NCBI GenBank assembly: GCA_002390845.1
Contig: DGQT01000111.1
Span: 1-46,635 of the forward strand
Source: Chitinophagaceae bacterium UBA4407
Lineage (GTDB): Bacteria; Bacteroidota; Bacteroidia; Chitinophagales; Chitinophagaceae
DNA length: 46,635 nt
Direction: 5' to 3'
Part shown: one piece after another, positions 31,440 through 39,866 of the stretch
Numbering within the stretch: position 1 is the stretch's first letter
Layout: every line of letters begins with the position of its first letter
Position numbers and translations under genes: made by a program
Notes under the pieces: generated by a model
Seen by the model: only the letters and a program-made list of their open reading frames with translations
Databases searched by the model: none
Told to the model about the DNA's origin: nothing

Positions 31440-34190
31440 TTATATAGAAAATGCTGTTTCTATTATTTCTGCCTGTTCCTGTTTATGTACTTTATTATAC
31501 CCTGTAGCTGTTGCTGCACCGGGATTTCTGCTGATTACACCGTAATTGATATTCTTTAAATTCATTTGTAAATATGAAGCTGCACCCATATTCAGTGGCT
31601 CTTCCTGAACCCAGAACCAGATTGCCCGGTTGTATTTTTTATAAAGTTCATCGAGTTGTTTTACTGGCAGGGGATACAATTGTTCTAAACGAATGATAGC
31701 AACAGTGGTTAGGCTGTCTCTTTGTTTTCTTTCTTCCAGATCGAAAAATAATTTGCCTGAGCACATCATTACTTTTTTTACTTGTGTGGCATCAGCAATA
31801 TGGATGTCATCAATTACTTCTTTGAAAGAACCGTTGGTAAACTCAGATACATGACTGTAACTGCCGGGATGGCGAAGGTTTGCTTTAGGTGAAAAGTTAA
31901 TAAGCGGCTTACGGAACGGCCAGGCCAACTGCCGCCTGAGGAGATGAAAAAAGTTGGCGGCTGTTGTAATGTTCGTTACGATCATATTCAACTCAGCACA
32001 GGACTGCAGAAAACGTTCTATCCTGGCACTGCTGTGTTCAGGCCCCTGGCCTTCATAGCCATGCGGCAACAACATCGTAACACCGTTCATCCGGCTCCAT
32101 TTCTGTTCGCCTGCACTAATGAACTGGTCGATCATTGTTTGTGCCCCGTTGCAGAAATCGCCAAATTGTGCTTCCCATAAAACCAGTGCGTTGGGGTTAG
32201 CCATAGCATAGCCATATTCAAACCCAAGTACCCCGTATTCGCTTAGCAGAGAATTATAGATTCTGAATTTTCCTGATGCGCCTTCAATCCGGCTTAAACG
32301 GTTATAGTATTTGTCATTGTTCTCATCGCGTAAAACTGCGTGGCGGTGCGAAAATGTACCACGCTGTACATCCTGGCCACTCATACGAACATCTTTGCCA
32401 TCTGCCAGTAAACTGGCATAAGCCATTAATTCGCCTGTTGCCCAGTCCACTTTATTTTCTGATTGAAAAAGCTTTATTTTATCCTGTATAATCTTTTCGA
32501 TCTTTTTTAGTGGGGTAAAATCTTCGGGCCAGCTCATGAGTGCCTCAAATATTTTTTTGAAATTTTCTTCAGTTATTGCTGTAGCAGGTGATTGATCAAA
32601 GTCTTCGGCCTTCGCCCTGCGTAAGCTTTTCCACCATAATTCTGGTTGCTGATAAGTATATGGCAAGGGTTTTTGTTTCACTTCATCCAAACGTTCCTGA
32701 AGGTTGGCCCAGAATTTTTTCTCCATTTCTTTAGCCATCTCCTTTGCATCAGGTTCACCATTTTCAAGAAGGTACTGTGTATAAACTTCACGGGGATTAG
32801 GGTGCTTCTCAATTAACGCATACATATGAGGCTGCGTGAATTTCGGGTCATCTCCTTCGTTGTGGCCATGACGGCGATAGCACACCATATCTACAAAAAC
32901 ATCTGAATTAAACTGCTGCCTGTAACGTGTGGCTATTTCCACGCATTTTATTACAGCTTCCGGATCATCACCATTTACATGTAATACCGGTGCCTGCACA
33001 GCAGCAGCAAGCGATGTACAATAATCAGAACTACGTGCGTCATCAAAATCTGTTGTAAATCCAATTTGATTGTTAATCACAAAATGAATGGTACCACCGG
33101 TATTATAACCTTTGAGTTCACTCATCTGAAGTACCTCATAAACAATGCCCTGTCCAGCTACTGAAGCATCGCCATGTATCAAAATAGGGAGTATTTTATC
33201 ATAATTACTTTCATACATTACATCTGCTTTTGCACGGGCAAAGCCCACAACCACGGGATCAACTGCTTCCAGATGCGAAGGATTGGGCATTAATTTAAGG
33301 TGAACTGTTTTGCCATCAGTAGTTTGCACCTCGCTGCCGTAGCCCATATGATATTTTACATCGCCGCTGCCCATTGTCTGATCAAGCTTGGCAGTTCCTT
33401 CAAATTCGCTGAATATTTGTTCATAGGTTTTGCCCATAATGTTGGCAAGTATATTTAACCTGCCACGGTGTGCCATACCAATTACTACTTCATGCACGTC
33501 GTGTTCAGCGGCAGTATTAATAATTGCATCGAGTGCTGCAATTGTTGTTTCGCCACCTTCAAGGGAAAACCGCTTTTGGCCAATATATTTCGTATGAAGA
33601 AACTTTTCAAACATAACACCCTGGTTCAGTTTTTCCAGTATGCGTTTCTTTTTTTCAAATGGCAATGGATCGGTAAACTTTTTTTCCATTTCATTGGTAA
33701 TCCAGTCAACCCGTTCTTGTTCGCTTATATATTTGAACTCAATACCTACATGAGATGCATAACATTTTTCCAAATGCTCAACAATATTCCTCAGCGTTGT
33801 TGGGCCAAGCCCAATAAGGTTACCAGCATTATATTGTTTATCAAAATCCGCTTCTGATAAACCAAAGAAAGCCAATCCAAGGTTGGCACCCCGGTCTTTG
33901 CGTTGCCTTATAGGGTTGGTTTTAGCAATCAGGTGACCTTTATTGCGGTATCCAAGTATCATACGGTAAACACGTATTTCCCGCATCCAGTCAATATCTT
34001 CAGCATTAGCAGTAGCAGCCACGCCAACTTTTCCGTTAGTTCCGTTTGGTGTACTATTTATTGCGAAATCAAAACCTTCAAAGAATTTTTTCATTTCAGG
34101 ATCAACACTATTGGGGTCTTTACTAAAATCCTGGTACAAACTTTCAATAAATGCAGGGTGCGAACTGGTGATGTAAGAGAAATCTTTCAT
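31440..34190 (-). CDS. sucA: 2-oxoglutarate dehydrogenase E1 component
   Basis: Thiamine-diphosphate-dependent decarboxylase of the citric-acid-cycle 2-oxoglutarate complex. ATG 34190 starts MKDFSYITSSHPAFIESLYQDF, the usual N-terminal E2-binding helix; an in-frame ATG at 34229 adds 13 unlikely residues. The 916-residue protein contains GVMFEKFLHTKYIGQKRFSLEGGE, IGMAHRGRLN, the ThDP motif GDASVAGQGIVYE...NNQIGFTT, CYRRHGHNEGDDP, and VQRGTFSHRHAVLRDE and EAQFGDFCNGAQ in the transketolase-like half. All match SucA. The E2 gene sucB, often adjacent, is not here: rpsT lies upstream in the other direction and malQ downstream. Confidence 0.96.
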   Translation of the reverse strand: MKDFSYITSSHPAFIESLYQDFSKDPNSVDPEMKKFFEGFDFAINSTPNGTNGKVGVAATANAEDIDWMREIRVYRMILGYRNKGHLIAKTNPIRQRKDRGANLGLAFFGLSEADFDKQYNAGNLIGLGPTTLRNIVEHLEKCYASHVGIEFKYISEQERVDWITNEMEKKFTDPLPFEKKKRILEKLNQGVMFEKFLHTKYIGQKRFSLEGGETTIAALDAIINTAAEHDVHEVVIGMAHRGRLNILANIMGKTYEQIFSEFEGTAKLDQTMGSGDVKYHMGYGSEVQTTDGKTVHLKLMPNPSHLEAVDPVVVGFARAKADVMYESNYDKILPILIHGDASVAGQGIVYEVLQMSELKGYNTGGTIHFVINNQIGFTTDFDDARSSDYCTSLAAAVQAPVLHVNGDDPEAVIKCVEIATRYRQQFNSDVFVDMVCYRRHGHNEGDDPKFTQPHMYALIEKHPNPREVYTQYLLENGEPDAKEMAKEMEKKFWANLQERLDEVKQKPLPYTYQQPELWWKSLRRAKAEDFDQSPATAITEENFKKIFEALMSWPEDFTPLKKIEKIIQDKIKLFQSENKVDWATGELMAYASLLADGKDVRMSGQDVQRGTFSHRHAVLRDENNDKYYNRLSRIEGASGKFRIYNSLLSEYGVLGFEYGYAMANPNALVLWEAQFGDFCNGAQTMIDQFISAGEQKWSRMNGVTMLLPHGYEGQGPEHSSARIERFLQSCAELNMIVTNITTAANFFHLLRRQLAWPFRKPLINFSPKANLRHPGSYSHVSEFTNGSFKEVIDDIHIADATQVKKVMMCSGKLFFDLEERKQRDSLTTVAIIRLEQLYPLPVKQLDELYKKYNRAIWFWVQEEPLNMGAASYLQMNLKNINYGVISRNPGAATATGYNKVHKQEQAEIIETAFSI

Positions 34191-34353
34191 TAGAATAATT
34201 TTTATTTTTACACATGGCCGGGAATGCAAATATCGTTGATTGAAACTAAAAAAAGTGGCTATAAAATATCGCCCAAATTGAAAACAAAAAAAATCACATA
34301 CCAGCTATTGTTTTTTATTTTCAGTAAAATTTTTCATTTCAATCTTATATCCC

Positions 34354-34361
34354 TACTTTTG
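34354..34361 (+). promoter_or_regulatory. -7 box of rpsT
   Basis: TACTTTTG matches TAnnTTTG exactly, 19 bases before the rpsT ATG, followed by a C-rich GCCCTCC start region. Confidence 0.6.
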
Positions 34362-34380
34362 CCCTCCGAAAAAATACAAC

Positions 34381-34635
34381 ATGGCAAATCATAAAGCTAC
34401 AAAGAAGGATACCCGTCAGGCAGAAAAACGCAGGGACAGGAACCGTTACTACGGTAAAACCACACGTAATGCAATCCGCAACCTTAAGGCAGGAGGTGAA
34501 GATAAGAGCTACAGTGAGGAATTGCCAAACGTGATTTCTATGATTGATAAACTTGCCAAGAAGGGTATTATTCATAAAAATAAAGCTGCAAATTTAAAAA
34601 GCAAGCTCTCTAAAAAAACTGCTGTAAAGGCATAA
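34381..34635 (+). CDS. rpsT: 30S ribosomal protein S20
   Basis: An 84-residue, very basic protein that binds 16S rRNA early in small-subunit assembly. MANHKATKKDTRQAEKRRDRNRYYGKTTRNAIRNL is the S20 opening, and ISMIDKLAKKGIIHKNKAANLKSKLSKK is the typical second half. Length and composition fit. It is divergent from sucA and monocistronic: a promoter box lies just upstream and a terminator follows 27 bases after the stop. Confidence 0.96.
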   Translation: MANHKATKKDTRQAEKRRDRNRYYGKTTRNAIRNLKAGGEDKSYSEELPNVISMIDKLAKKGIIHKNKAANLKSKLSKKTAVKA

Positions 34636-34662
34636 TTTGAATTTTAATTGTTGAATGATAAT

Positions 34663-34694
34663 AAGGCTGCGTTAGTAATAGCGCGGCTTTTTTT
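34663..34694 (+). terminator. Terminator after rpsT
   Basis: AAGGCTGCG (34663-34671) pairs, with two G-T wobbles, with CGCGGCTTT (34682-34690), followed by TTTT. Confidence 0.75.
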
Positions 34695-34696
34695 GT

Positions 34697-34866
34697 GAAC
34701 CTGGCATTTGTAATTCATGGCATCGCCGGTTGTGTCACTCACTTGTACGTTCGGAAGGTATTTCAGCTTAAAGCATAATCTACGATACGATAAAAGCTCA
34801 AAAAAATGCCAGATGTACAAGTAAGTGACACAACGAAGTTCAATAGCATTCCGAAGCCTGTAACAA
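34697..34866. repeat. Inverted-arm intergenic element o (complete, variant core)
   Basis: Outer GAACCTGGC, then CATGGCATCGCCG, left core GTTGTGTCACTCACTTGTAC (34729-34748). Right core GTACAAGTAAGTGACACAAC (34815-34834), then GAAGTTCAATAGCATT and GCCTGTAAC. Arms pair at 19 of 20 positions. Confidence 0.9.
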
Positions 34867-34918
34867 AAAATAAATAACTCAATCAGCTAATTATTATTAT
34901 TGTATCATATATTTCTTA

Positions 34919-35554
34919 ATGAATTTTATTATTGTCTTTTTATGGGGATTTTTAGTAAGCTTTCTGGGGCAATTGCCATTGGGCACAATGAGCATTACTT
35001 CAACCCAAATAGCAGTTCAGGAAAATTTTAAAAATGCCTGGAAATATTCTATCGGCGTGGCAATAGTAGAAGTGTTTTACCTGCGTTTAACCTTATCTGG
35101 TGTTGACTGGATTATGCAACACAAACTTTTTTTTGAAATACTAAACTGGCTTACTGTTGCAGTATTTCTTATACTTGGCATTTTAAGCTTTATAACAGCG
35201 CGTAAGCAAACCAAGGAAAAGAAAGCATTACTTCTTGATAATAAAATCGATCGGTTTTTTCTTGGAATAAGTATGAGTGCTTTAAACCCGGCGCAGATTC
35301 CTTTCTGGTTTTTATGGAGTTCCATTCTTTTAAATAATGGCACATTGCGCTCAGATTTTACTGAGTTCAATTATTTTACTATTGGCAGCGGAACAGGAAC
35401 TATTGCAGGGCTTGCTTTGTATATGTATGGTGGAAACTGGCTTGTAACAAAGATGAATACCAGTAATAAAACACTGAATATTGTAATGGGCATCATTTTT
35501 ATTATTGCTGCATTGGCACAATTGTACAGGATGATTGGCGGTGAGTTTATTTAA
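34919..35554 (+). CDS. LysE/RhtB family exporter
   Basis: An inner-membrane protein of 211 residues with about six helices, starting FLWGFLVSFLGQLPLGTMSITSTQIAVQENFKNAWKYSIGVAIVEVFY. The N-terminal PxGP-like turn (QLPLGTMS) and the following helix fit the LysE superfamily of amino-acid and metabolite exporters. ALNPAQIPFWFLWSSILL is the helix-4 NPK/N-P region. Other helices: WLTVAVFLILGILSFI, YFTIGSGTGTIAGLALYMYGG, LNIVMGIIFIIAALAQLY. Substrate unknown. No partner regulator is adjacent; element o lies upstream. Confidence 0.8.
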   Translation: MNFIIVFLWGFLVSFLGQLPLGTMSITSTQIAVQENFKNAWKYSIGVAIVEVFYLRLTLSGVDWIMQHKLFFEILNWLTVAVFLILGILSFITARKQTKEKKALLLDNKIDRFFLGISMSALNPAQIPFWFLWSSILLNNGTLRSDFTEFNYFTIGSGTGTIAGLALYMYGGNWLVTKMNTSNKTLNIVMGIIFIIAALAQLYRMIGGEFI

Positions 35555-35659
35555 AATTTATTGAAGATGCGCATGAGAGTACAAGTAGATTTTTTTAATT
35601 CAACTTTTCTTTACCCAAAGATTTCAGGATTGTTTTCAGCTTCTCTTTAATAGCAACAT

Positions 35660-36133
35660 TTAAGTAACCTGCCCTGCACTTTTTATTGAGCTTATTTTAA
35701 TAATGGGGTTCATTGTAATTTTTGATTTCACTGAATTGGAAATTAAACAGGCAGCTTCTGATTTTTGTAATACCTTTTCTGTTTTTTCGCGATCTTTTTC
35801 ATCAGCAATGGTTACGGTGGGTTCAAGAATGATTTCTGTTATTAAAAATTTGCCATCTACCTGTTCCAGTTTTCCTTTTGACTTACAACTGAAACCTGCG
35901 AACACTAATTTGAAATTTTCCGCTATAGCTAAAAAGGTTGTCATCAAACAACTGCTTACCGAAGCAGTAAATAAATGTTCCGGCGACCATATTCCGGGGA
36001 TGCCTTTTGGAAATTCCGGTGGGGTGGCAACTTCAATACAATTTCCTGCATCGCCGTTTAATTCCGGCGAGCACATAATTCCTTTACGTTCCCTGTTTCA
36101 GGTTACATCTATATTGTAATAATGTGGTTCCAT
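35660..36133 (-). pseudogene. OsmC family protein with an in-frame TGA near the start
   Basis: OsmC/Ohr-type peroxidase family. From ATG 36133 the frame reads MEPHYYNIDVT, then TGA (36098-36100), then NRERKGIMCSPELNG and a full OsmC domain (GIWSPEHLFTASVSSCLMTTFLAIAE; CLISNSVKSKI), with its two Cys. Relatives have a Trp (TGG) just after this VT, so TGG has become TGA. ATG 36133 lies 4 bases after the rhodanese stop, as expected in an operon, while the next ATG (36076) would give 138 residues without the first beta-strand. Options: true nonsense mutation with or without re-initiation at 36076, readthrough, or sequencing error. TGA ends other genes here, such as dnaJ, so it is not generally reassigned. 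Confidence 0.7.
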
Positions 36134-36137
36134 GTTT

Positions 36138-36449
36138 TCAGATTTTGTTTTGCAGGCTGCTCCATCCGCCACCGTTGTAAACTTCAGTATAGCCGTTTGA
36201 TTTTAAAATGCTTTTTGCAGATGCACTGCGCATACCCGAGGCACAGCAGGTAATAATGGGCTTTGCTTTGTCTTTCAGTTTTTGAAGGCTGTTTCCCAAT
36301 TGATCAACCGGAATGTTGACAGATCCTTTAATGTGTCCACCCGCATATTCGCCTTTGCTGCGAACATCTAAAATAATGGCACCCTCTTTTACCAATTGTG
36401 CAAAGTCGGTTTTTTCTAAACCGAATAAACTTTTGATTGAGTTTAGCAT
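36138..36449 (-). CDS. Rhodanese-like single-domain sulfurtransferase
   Basis: A 103-residue cytosolic rhodanese domain. Motifs are AIILDVRSKGEYAGGHIKGSVNIPVDQL (about 24-51) and the active-site loop TCCASGMRS, with Cys69 in the CxxGxR pattern. It carries sulfur as a persulfide. It lies 6 bases after a DUF2892 membrane protein gene and just before osmC. Rhodanese fused to DUF2892 is the layout of E. coli YgaP, so this looks like a split YgaP, placing the operon in sulfide or persulfide handling. Confidence 0.9.
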   Translation of the reverse strand: MLNSIKSLFGLEKTDFAQLVKEGAIILDVRSKGEYAGGHIKGSVNIPVDQLGNSLQKLKDKAKPIITCCASGMRSASAKSILKSNGYTEVYNGGGWSSLQNKI

Positions 36450-36455
36450 CGTTGT

Positions 36456-36662
36456 TTATGATTTTATTCTGTTAGTATTAATACCAAGCGCATAATATAT
36501 CGGACAAAAATTAATGATGCCTGTAAGCAAAATAATTCCTGCTGCTACCATTAGCACAATGCCCCAGGTGCCTGTGATTGTGCTGGTAAAATAAAGCACT
36601 GCTATTATTGCCGCAATTATTATACGGGTAATTCTATCGGCTGAACCAATGTTTCTTTTCAT
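36456..36662 (-). CDS. DUF2892 (YgaP-like) small membrane protein
   Basis: Start at ATG 36662 gives 68 residues: MKRNIGSADRITRIIIAAIIAVLYF...GTWGIVLMVAAGIILLTGIINFCPIYYALGINTNRIKS. The N-terminal N(I/V)GxxDRxxR and the CPxYxxLGINT ending are the DUF2892 signature, with two membrane helices (about 12-29 and 36-55). In E. coli YgaP this region is fused to a rhodanese; here it is the separate first gene of a DUF2892-rhodanese-OsmC operon. A longer frame to 36689 adds nine unlikely residues. Confidence 0.85.
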   Translation of the reverse strand: MKRNIGSADRITRIIIAAIIAVLYFTSTITGTWGIVLMVAAGIILLTGIINFCPIYYALGINTNRIKS

Positions 36663-36686
36663 TGTATTTTGTTTATTATTATAATA

Positions 36687-36694
36687 CAAAATTA
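36687..36694 (-). promoter_or_regulatory. -7 box for the DUF2892-rhodanese-osmC operon
   Basis: On the minus strand 36694-36687 reads TAATTTTG, an exact TAnnTTTG, 24 bases before the DUF2892 ATG. Confidence 0.55.
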
Positions 36695-36907
36695 CAGAGG
36701 CGAAAGGCCATGGTTGGTGATCAATGTTACATAAGAAAATTTTATTTCGTGATAGTGCAACTGAGCGTTCAATCTATATATTGGGCTTTTGCGGCAGCAA
36801 AACCTGATGCCCAATTTATTGATGCTTTTGAAATTATCTCTTTGAAGCTGTTTAAATTTTGTTTGCGACACTGCTGAAGATGCGGGACGATGCCATTTTT
36901 ACAACAG
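36695..36907. other. Divergent intergenic space
   Basis: Between the DUF2892 operon and the 37060 gene. A 55-codon open frame (36710-36877) crosses it without any motif. Apart from arm p beyond 36908, I see nothing here. Confidence 0.3.
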
Positions 36908-36944
36908 ACGAAAGGATTGCGACGCAACGAAGATGCCATGAAAG
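36908..36944 (-). repeat. Solo right arm p
   Basis: Core ATTGCGACGCAAC (36916-36928) followed by GAAGATGCCATGAAA, the reverse complement of the usual left-arm flank (TTTCATGGCATC). Confidence 0.65.
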
Positions 36945-37059
36945 TTGCTGCTGGTATTCCAGTGATTTATTCTTAAACAGCTTCTTACCTGGTTACAAAA
37001 TCGCAAACAGCTGCAACCAATATTTATAACAATTTTCAATCATTAAAAAAAACGATAGA

Positions 37060-37530
37060 ATGAAAAACAAAATTATGTTCATCCTGCTTTGCTCATTTAC
37101 TCTTTTTGCCTGCAAAAAGAATGTTACATCTGTTACCGCAAATACCGGTACAATTACTGTTACACCAGAATCTGCTGTGCCCACTGCTGTAATCAGTTCG
37201 TTTAATGCAAGTTTCAGTACTGCTACCGAAAGAGAATGGCAGCATAACCCCGATGATAGTTTCACCTGCCAGTTTAATATGGATCACCAGCGACATGAAG
37301 CCCATTTCGATGATAAAGGCCACGAGTCTTCTCATTCAGTTATCTGCACAGATGCAGCCGTTCCCGGAGTTGTATTGGATGCTTTCAGGCAGGGCTTCTC
37401 AGCAGATAATGTGTATGAATGGAACTTAACCAATGAAAATACCTGGAAGGCTCATTTTATGCGGTCTGCGGTAAAATGGGAAGTAACTTTTAGCAATGAT
37501 GGAATTATCCTCAAATCAGAACATGAATAA
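37060..37530 (+). CDS. Lipoprotein with two PepSY-like units
   Basis: A 156-residue protein with a lipoprotein signal (MKNKIMFILLCSFTLFAC, lipid Cys18). Two similar units follow. The first is about 40-90: AVPTAVISSFNASFSTATEREWQHNPDDSFTCQFNMDHQRHEAHFDDKG. The second is about 98-156: AVPGVVLDAFRQGFSADNVYEWNLTNENTWKAHFMRSAVKWEVTFSNDG. Each follows F...F..A...eW......w...F.......a.F...G, the PF11396-type PepSY-like pattern also seen at 11802-12077. Function unknown; membrane-anchored on the periplasmic side. Confidence 0.7.
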   Translation: MKNKIMFILLCSFTLFACKKNVTSVTANTGTITVTPESAVPTAVISSFNASFSTATEREWQHNPDDSFTCQFNMDHQRHEAHFDDKGHESSHSVICTDAAVPGVVLDAFRQGFSADNVYEWNLTNENTWKAHFMRSAVKWEVTFSNDGIILKSEHE

Positions 37531-38195
37531 TAATATCGTGGCTTAGTTGTAAAAACCTTTTAAGGAGTAATCTTATTTTTAGGCCCATTTGTGTTGCAAA
37601 GCAGCTAAAGTATGTAAACAGTTAAGCTTGCTAACAAGGCTTCTGAAGCATAGTTAGTCTTAACTAATTATTTAATTACGTTAGCCGTTGGCGTGCATAC
37701 CAACGATAACAAAATACAAATGAATGAGCCTGACTATTGTATTTCATAGCATCGCCGCTTGCGTCGCACACTTGTAAGTTCAGCTTTTATATTGAGCTTT
37801 TATCTCAGCGAAGATTGCGAGGGTAAACAGGGTATTATTGAATAGGGCAGGGTAAAAATATGCGGCCCATTTGCAATGCGAAGCGGTTGCATTACCCTGC
37901 ATAAACTTTTGCACCGGCAGCTGTTCGCTGTAACAGAATCAATTAATTCTTAAGATTGAAATGATGATGGATTTTATAGAAAGCATTCAGGCTTTTCGAT
38001 GGTATGTACTTAGAATTTGGTATTCCAAAACTGCAGCGAAATGGTTGTTTTTGAGTTGAGATTTAAAAAAATAGGGGAGAACGGGTGAGTCTAAAACTGC
38101 TGCAGATATACGATTTGCTTACAATTTCTTTATACTCCACCTTGCTTTTATAGCAGTTCGATGTTTACTTCATTTTCTAATAAGCCGTATAAGCC
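37531..38195. other. 665-bp non-coding stretch with several palindromes
   Basis: No gene recognised. It holds a hairpin at 37680-37710 (GTTA-gc-CGTTGG, 8-base loop, CCAACG-a-TAAC), solo arm q, and an inverted repeat GCAGGGTA (37847-37854) / TACCCTGC (37893-37900). The phrase GCCCATTTG..(A/G)TTGC.AAGC.G occurs in diverged form at 37580 and 37864. Confidence 0.45.
37724..37780 (+). repeat. Solo left arm q
   Basis: ATGAGCCTGAC (37724-37734), TTTCATAGCATCGCCG, core CTTGCGTCGCACACTTGTAA (37758-37777), then an inner flank with TATTGAGCTTTTATC. Confidence 0.85.
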
Positions 38196-38309
38196 TCATT
38201 GATGTGTAACAAAAAAAAGTTTATATATGGCAAGAATAATAATTGCAAAAGTTATTGTACCCAATATCATTGCAACTTTTTTCATCCGCTTTCTGTTTTC
38301 TAAGTTCAT
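38196..38309 (-). CDS. Small single-helix membrane protein (37 residues)
   Basis: ATG 38309 to TGA 38196. The peptide starts MNLENRKRMKK, a positively charged segment, and continues with one hydrophobic helix (VAMILGTITFAIIILAIYKLFF), ending VTHQ. This is the usual build of a small inner-membrane protein with a cytoplasmic N-terminus. It begins 3 bases after the end of the decayed SRPBCC gene on the same strand. The plus strand also has a 29-codon open frame here (38227-38316), less protein-like. Confidence 0.45.
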   Translation of the reverse strand: MNLENRKRMKKVAMILGTITFAIIILAIYKLFFVTHQ

Positions 38310-38312
38310 TAC

Positions 38313-38800
38313 TTAATTTAATTTTATAAAATTATGTTGGCAAAATGTTGTTGTGTCAGGGTTGCCTTTACCTGTAGTTATTAATTTCAACAAACAATTT
38401 TGCAAGTGATATGTCCGCCCTTTTTAGCAGGCATTGAAAAATTCAAATGCCGGAATTAATTCCAAATGAGTAATAGATAATTTAGTTTTTTAGACTTGCG
38501 TTGAAATATCGAAAATCATTTTGGTCCCATTCCATTCATTTTGATCTTTCATAAAAGTAAGTTTGTGTCTGGTGTTAACCAAACAACGCTCTTGTTAAGA
38601 ACAACTTCAATTAATTTATGTTTGGAATAATGAAAATCTCCATGGCGGTAACTGAATTCGTCATTTAATTTTCAGAAGTTCCTTCCAGCGTTTCTGACCA
38701 CCAACCGCTAACATTATTGACCGAATCAAAAACTTCTCCTGGTGTTTGCTCTACCAGAAAAGTAATATTAAAATTATTATTAAGCAACGTTTTATTTCAT
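38313..38800 (-). pseudogene. Decayed SRPBCC (AHSA1-like) domain gene
   Basis: Translating the minus strand piecewise recovers the whole family pattern: NFNITFLVEQTPGEVFDSVNN, VSGWWSETLEGTSEN, then in another frame DEFSYRHGDFHYSKHKLIEV, VLNKSVVWLTPDT, then in a third frame KDQNEWNGTKMIFDIS, then TKLSITHLELIPAFEFFNAC, stop, and LLKLITTGKGNPD. I count at least three frameshifts (near the start, after SEN, after NLL) and two in-frame TAA stops (after STQV and after FFNAC). The original product would have been a ~150-residue hydrophobic-ligand-binding SRPBCC protein. Many lesions over its full length show old inactivation, not sequencing error. Confidence 0.85.
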
Positions 38801-39011
38801 TGTTTTTTTTAAGTTTAGACTGTTTAATTATTATAAATAAACAAGGCTTGGCGAAGTACTGGAAATACAATTTCATCTGCCCGCAACCGCTGCCAACTTA
38901 AAATATATTGTTGAAAGTAAGAACTAATGTTGAAATTGCTTTTTTAGCTCTAACTACTGCCTGGTACAAAAATTATTCAATTATGTTTTTTCTGTATCCT
39001 TAAAAACAGCA

Positions 39012-39728
39012 TTACATTAACTGCCGTTTATACATCTGTACAGCATTTTCGTAACCTAAATACAAGGCATCGCAAACAAGGGCGTGGCCAATAGATACTT
39101 CATCGAGCCAGGGAATATTTTGCTTAAAGTATTTTAAATTCTGCAGATCAAGATCGTGGCCGGCGTTTAAACCCAGGCCGAGTTCTTTTGCTTTGTTGGC
39201 TGCTGCGATATATGGTGCAACAGCATTTTCCCTGTTTAATAAAAATTCTTTTGCGTAGCCTTCAGTGTAGAGTTCTATCCTGTCGGTACCGGTTTGCGCT
39301 GCACCTTCTATCATTTCAATTACCGGATCTACAAAAATGCTTACACGAATATTTGCGTTCTTGAATACGCGAATGATTTCAGTAAGGTATGCTTTATGTT
39401 CAATAGTATTCCACCCATGATTGCTGGTAATCTGATCCAGTGCATCTGGAACCAGTGTTACCTGGTGTGGTTGGATTTCTAAAACGAGGTCAACAAATTT
39501 TTGTTCGGTGCAGTTGCCTTCAATATTAAATTCTGTGATGATGATCTTTTTAATTTCGCGTACATCGTTGTAGCGTATATGTCTTTCATCGGGGCGAGGG
39601 TGTACTGTTACGCCATCTGCCCCAAAACGTTGCGCATCTATTGCAGCTTTTACTACATCGGGGTTATTGCCACCACGGCTGTTCCGTATGGTGGCGAACT
39701 TGTTTATGTTTACACTAAGTTTGGTCAT
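39012..39728 (-). CDS. pdxJ: Pyridoxine 5'-phosphate synthase
   Basis: Last step of the deoxyxylulose-5-phosphate-dependent vitamin B6 pathway: joins 1-deoxyxylulose 5-phosphate and 3-amino-2-oxopropyl phosphate. The 238-residue TIM barrel has LSVNINKFATIRNSRGGNNPDVVKAA, GADGVTVHPRPDERHIRYNDV, NIEGN, VTLVPDALDQITSNHGW, VSIFVDPV, RIELYTEGYA and LGLNAGHDLDLQNL...IPWLDEVSIGHALV, all PdxJ motifs with the catalytic His and Glu. It has no operon partner here; the decayed SRPBCC gene lies downstream and arm r upstream. Confidence 0.96.
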   Translation of the reverse strand: MTKLSVNINKFATIRNSRGGNNPDVVKAAIDAQRFGADGVTVHPRPDERHIRYNDVREIKKIIITEFNIEGNCTEQKFVDLVLEIQPHQVTLVPDALDQITSNHGWNTIEHKAYLTEIIRVFKNANIRVSIFVDPVIEMIEGAAQTGTDRIELYTEGYAKEFLLNRENAVAPYIAAANKAKELGLGLNAGHDLDLQNLKYFKQNIPWLDEVSIGHALVCDALYLGYENAVQMYKRQLM

Positions 39729-39790
39729 TTGATTATTGTTATTTATACGAAAATTAATAACGTGTTATGCATTTTGATGAATAGAATTTC

Positions 39791-39848
39791 CGTCGTACAA
39801 GTGTGCGACGCAACTAAGGCTCAATCATGGTATTGCAGCCGGGTACAT
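39791..39848 (-). repeat. Solo right arm r
   Basis: Core GTACAAGTGTGCGACGCAAC, an exact consensus copy (39795-39814), then TAAGGCTCAATCATGGTATT and GCCGGGTACAT (39838-39848). Confidence 0.85.
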
Positions 39849-39866
39849 AAATATTGCTTTTTGATA

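Noticed and set aside
36662..36877. ORF upstream of the PepSY-like lipoprotein
   Set aside because: Overlaps the DUF2892 promoter, has no family signature and ends at the edge of arm p.
37680..37710. Integron attC site
   Set aside because: The hairpin has GTT at its left end and AAC at its right, opposite to the RYYYAAC...GTTRRRY order, is only 31 bases long, and no integrase or cassette array is present.
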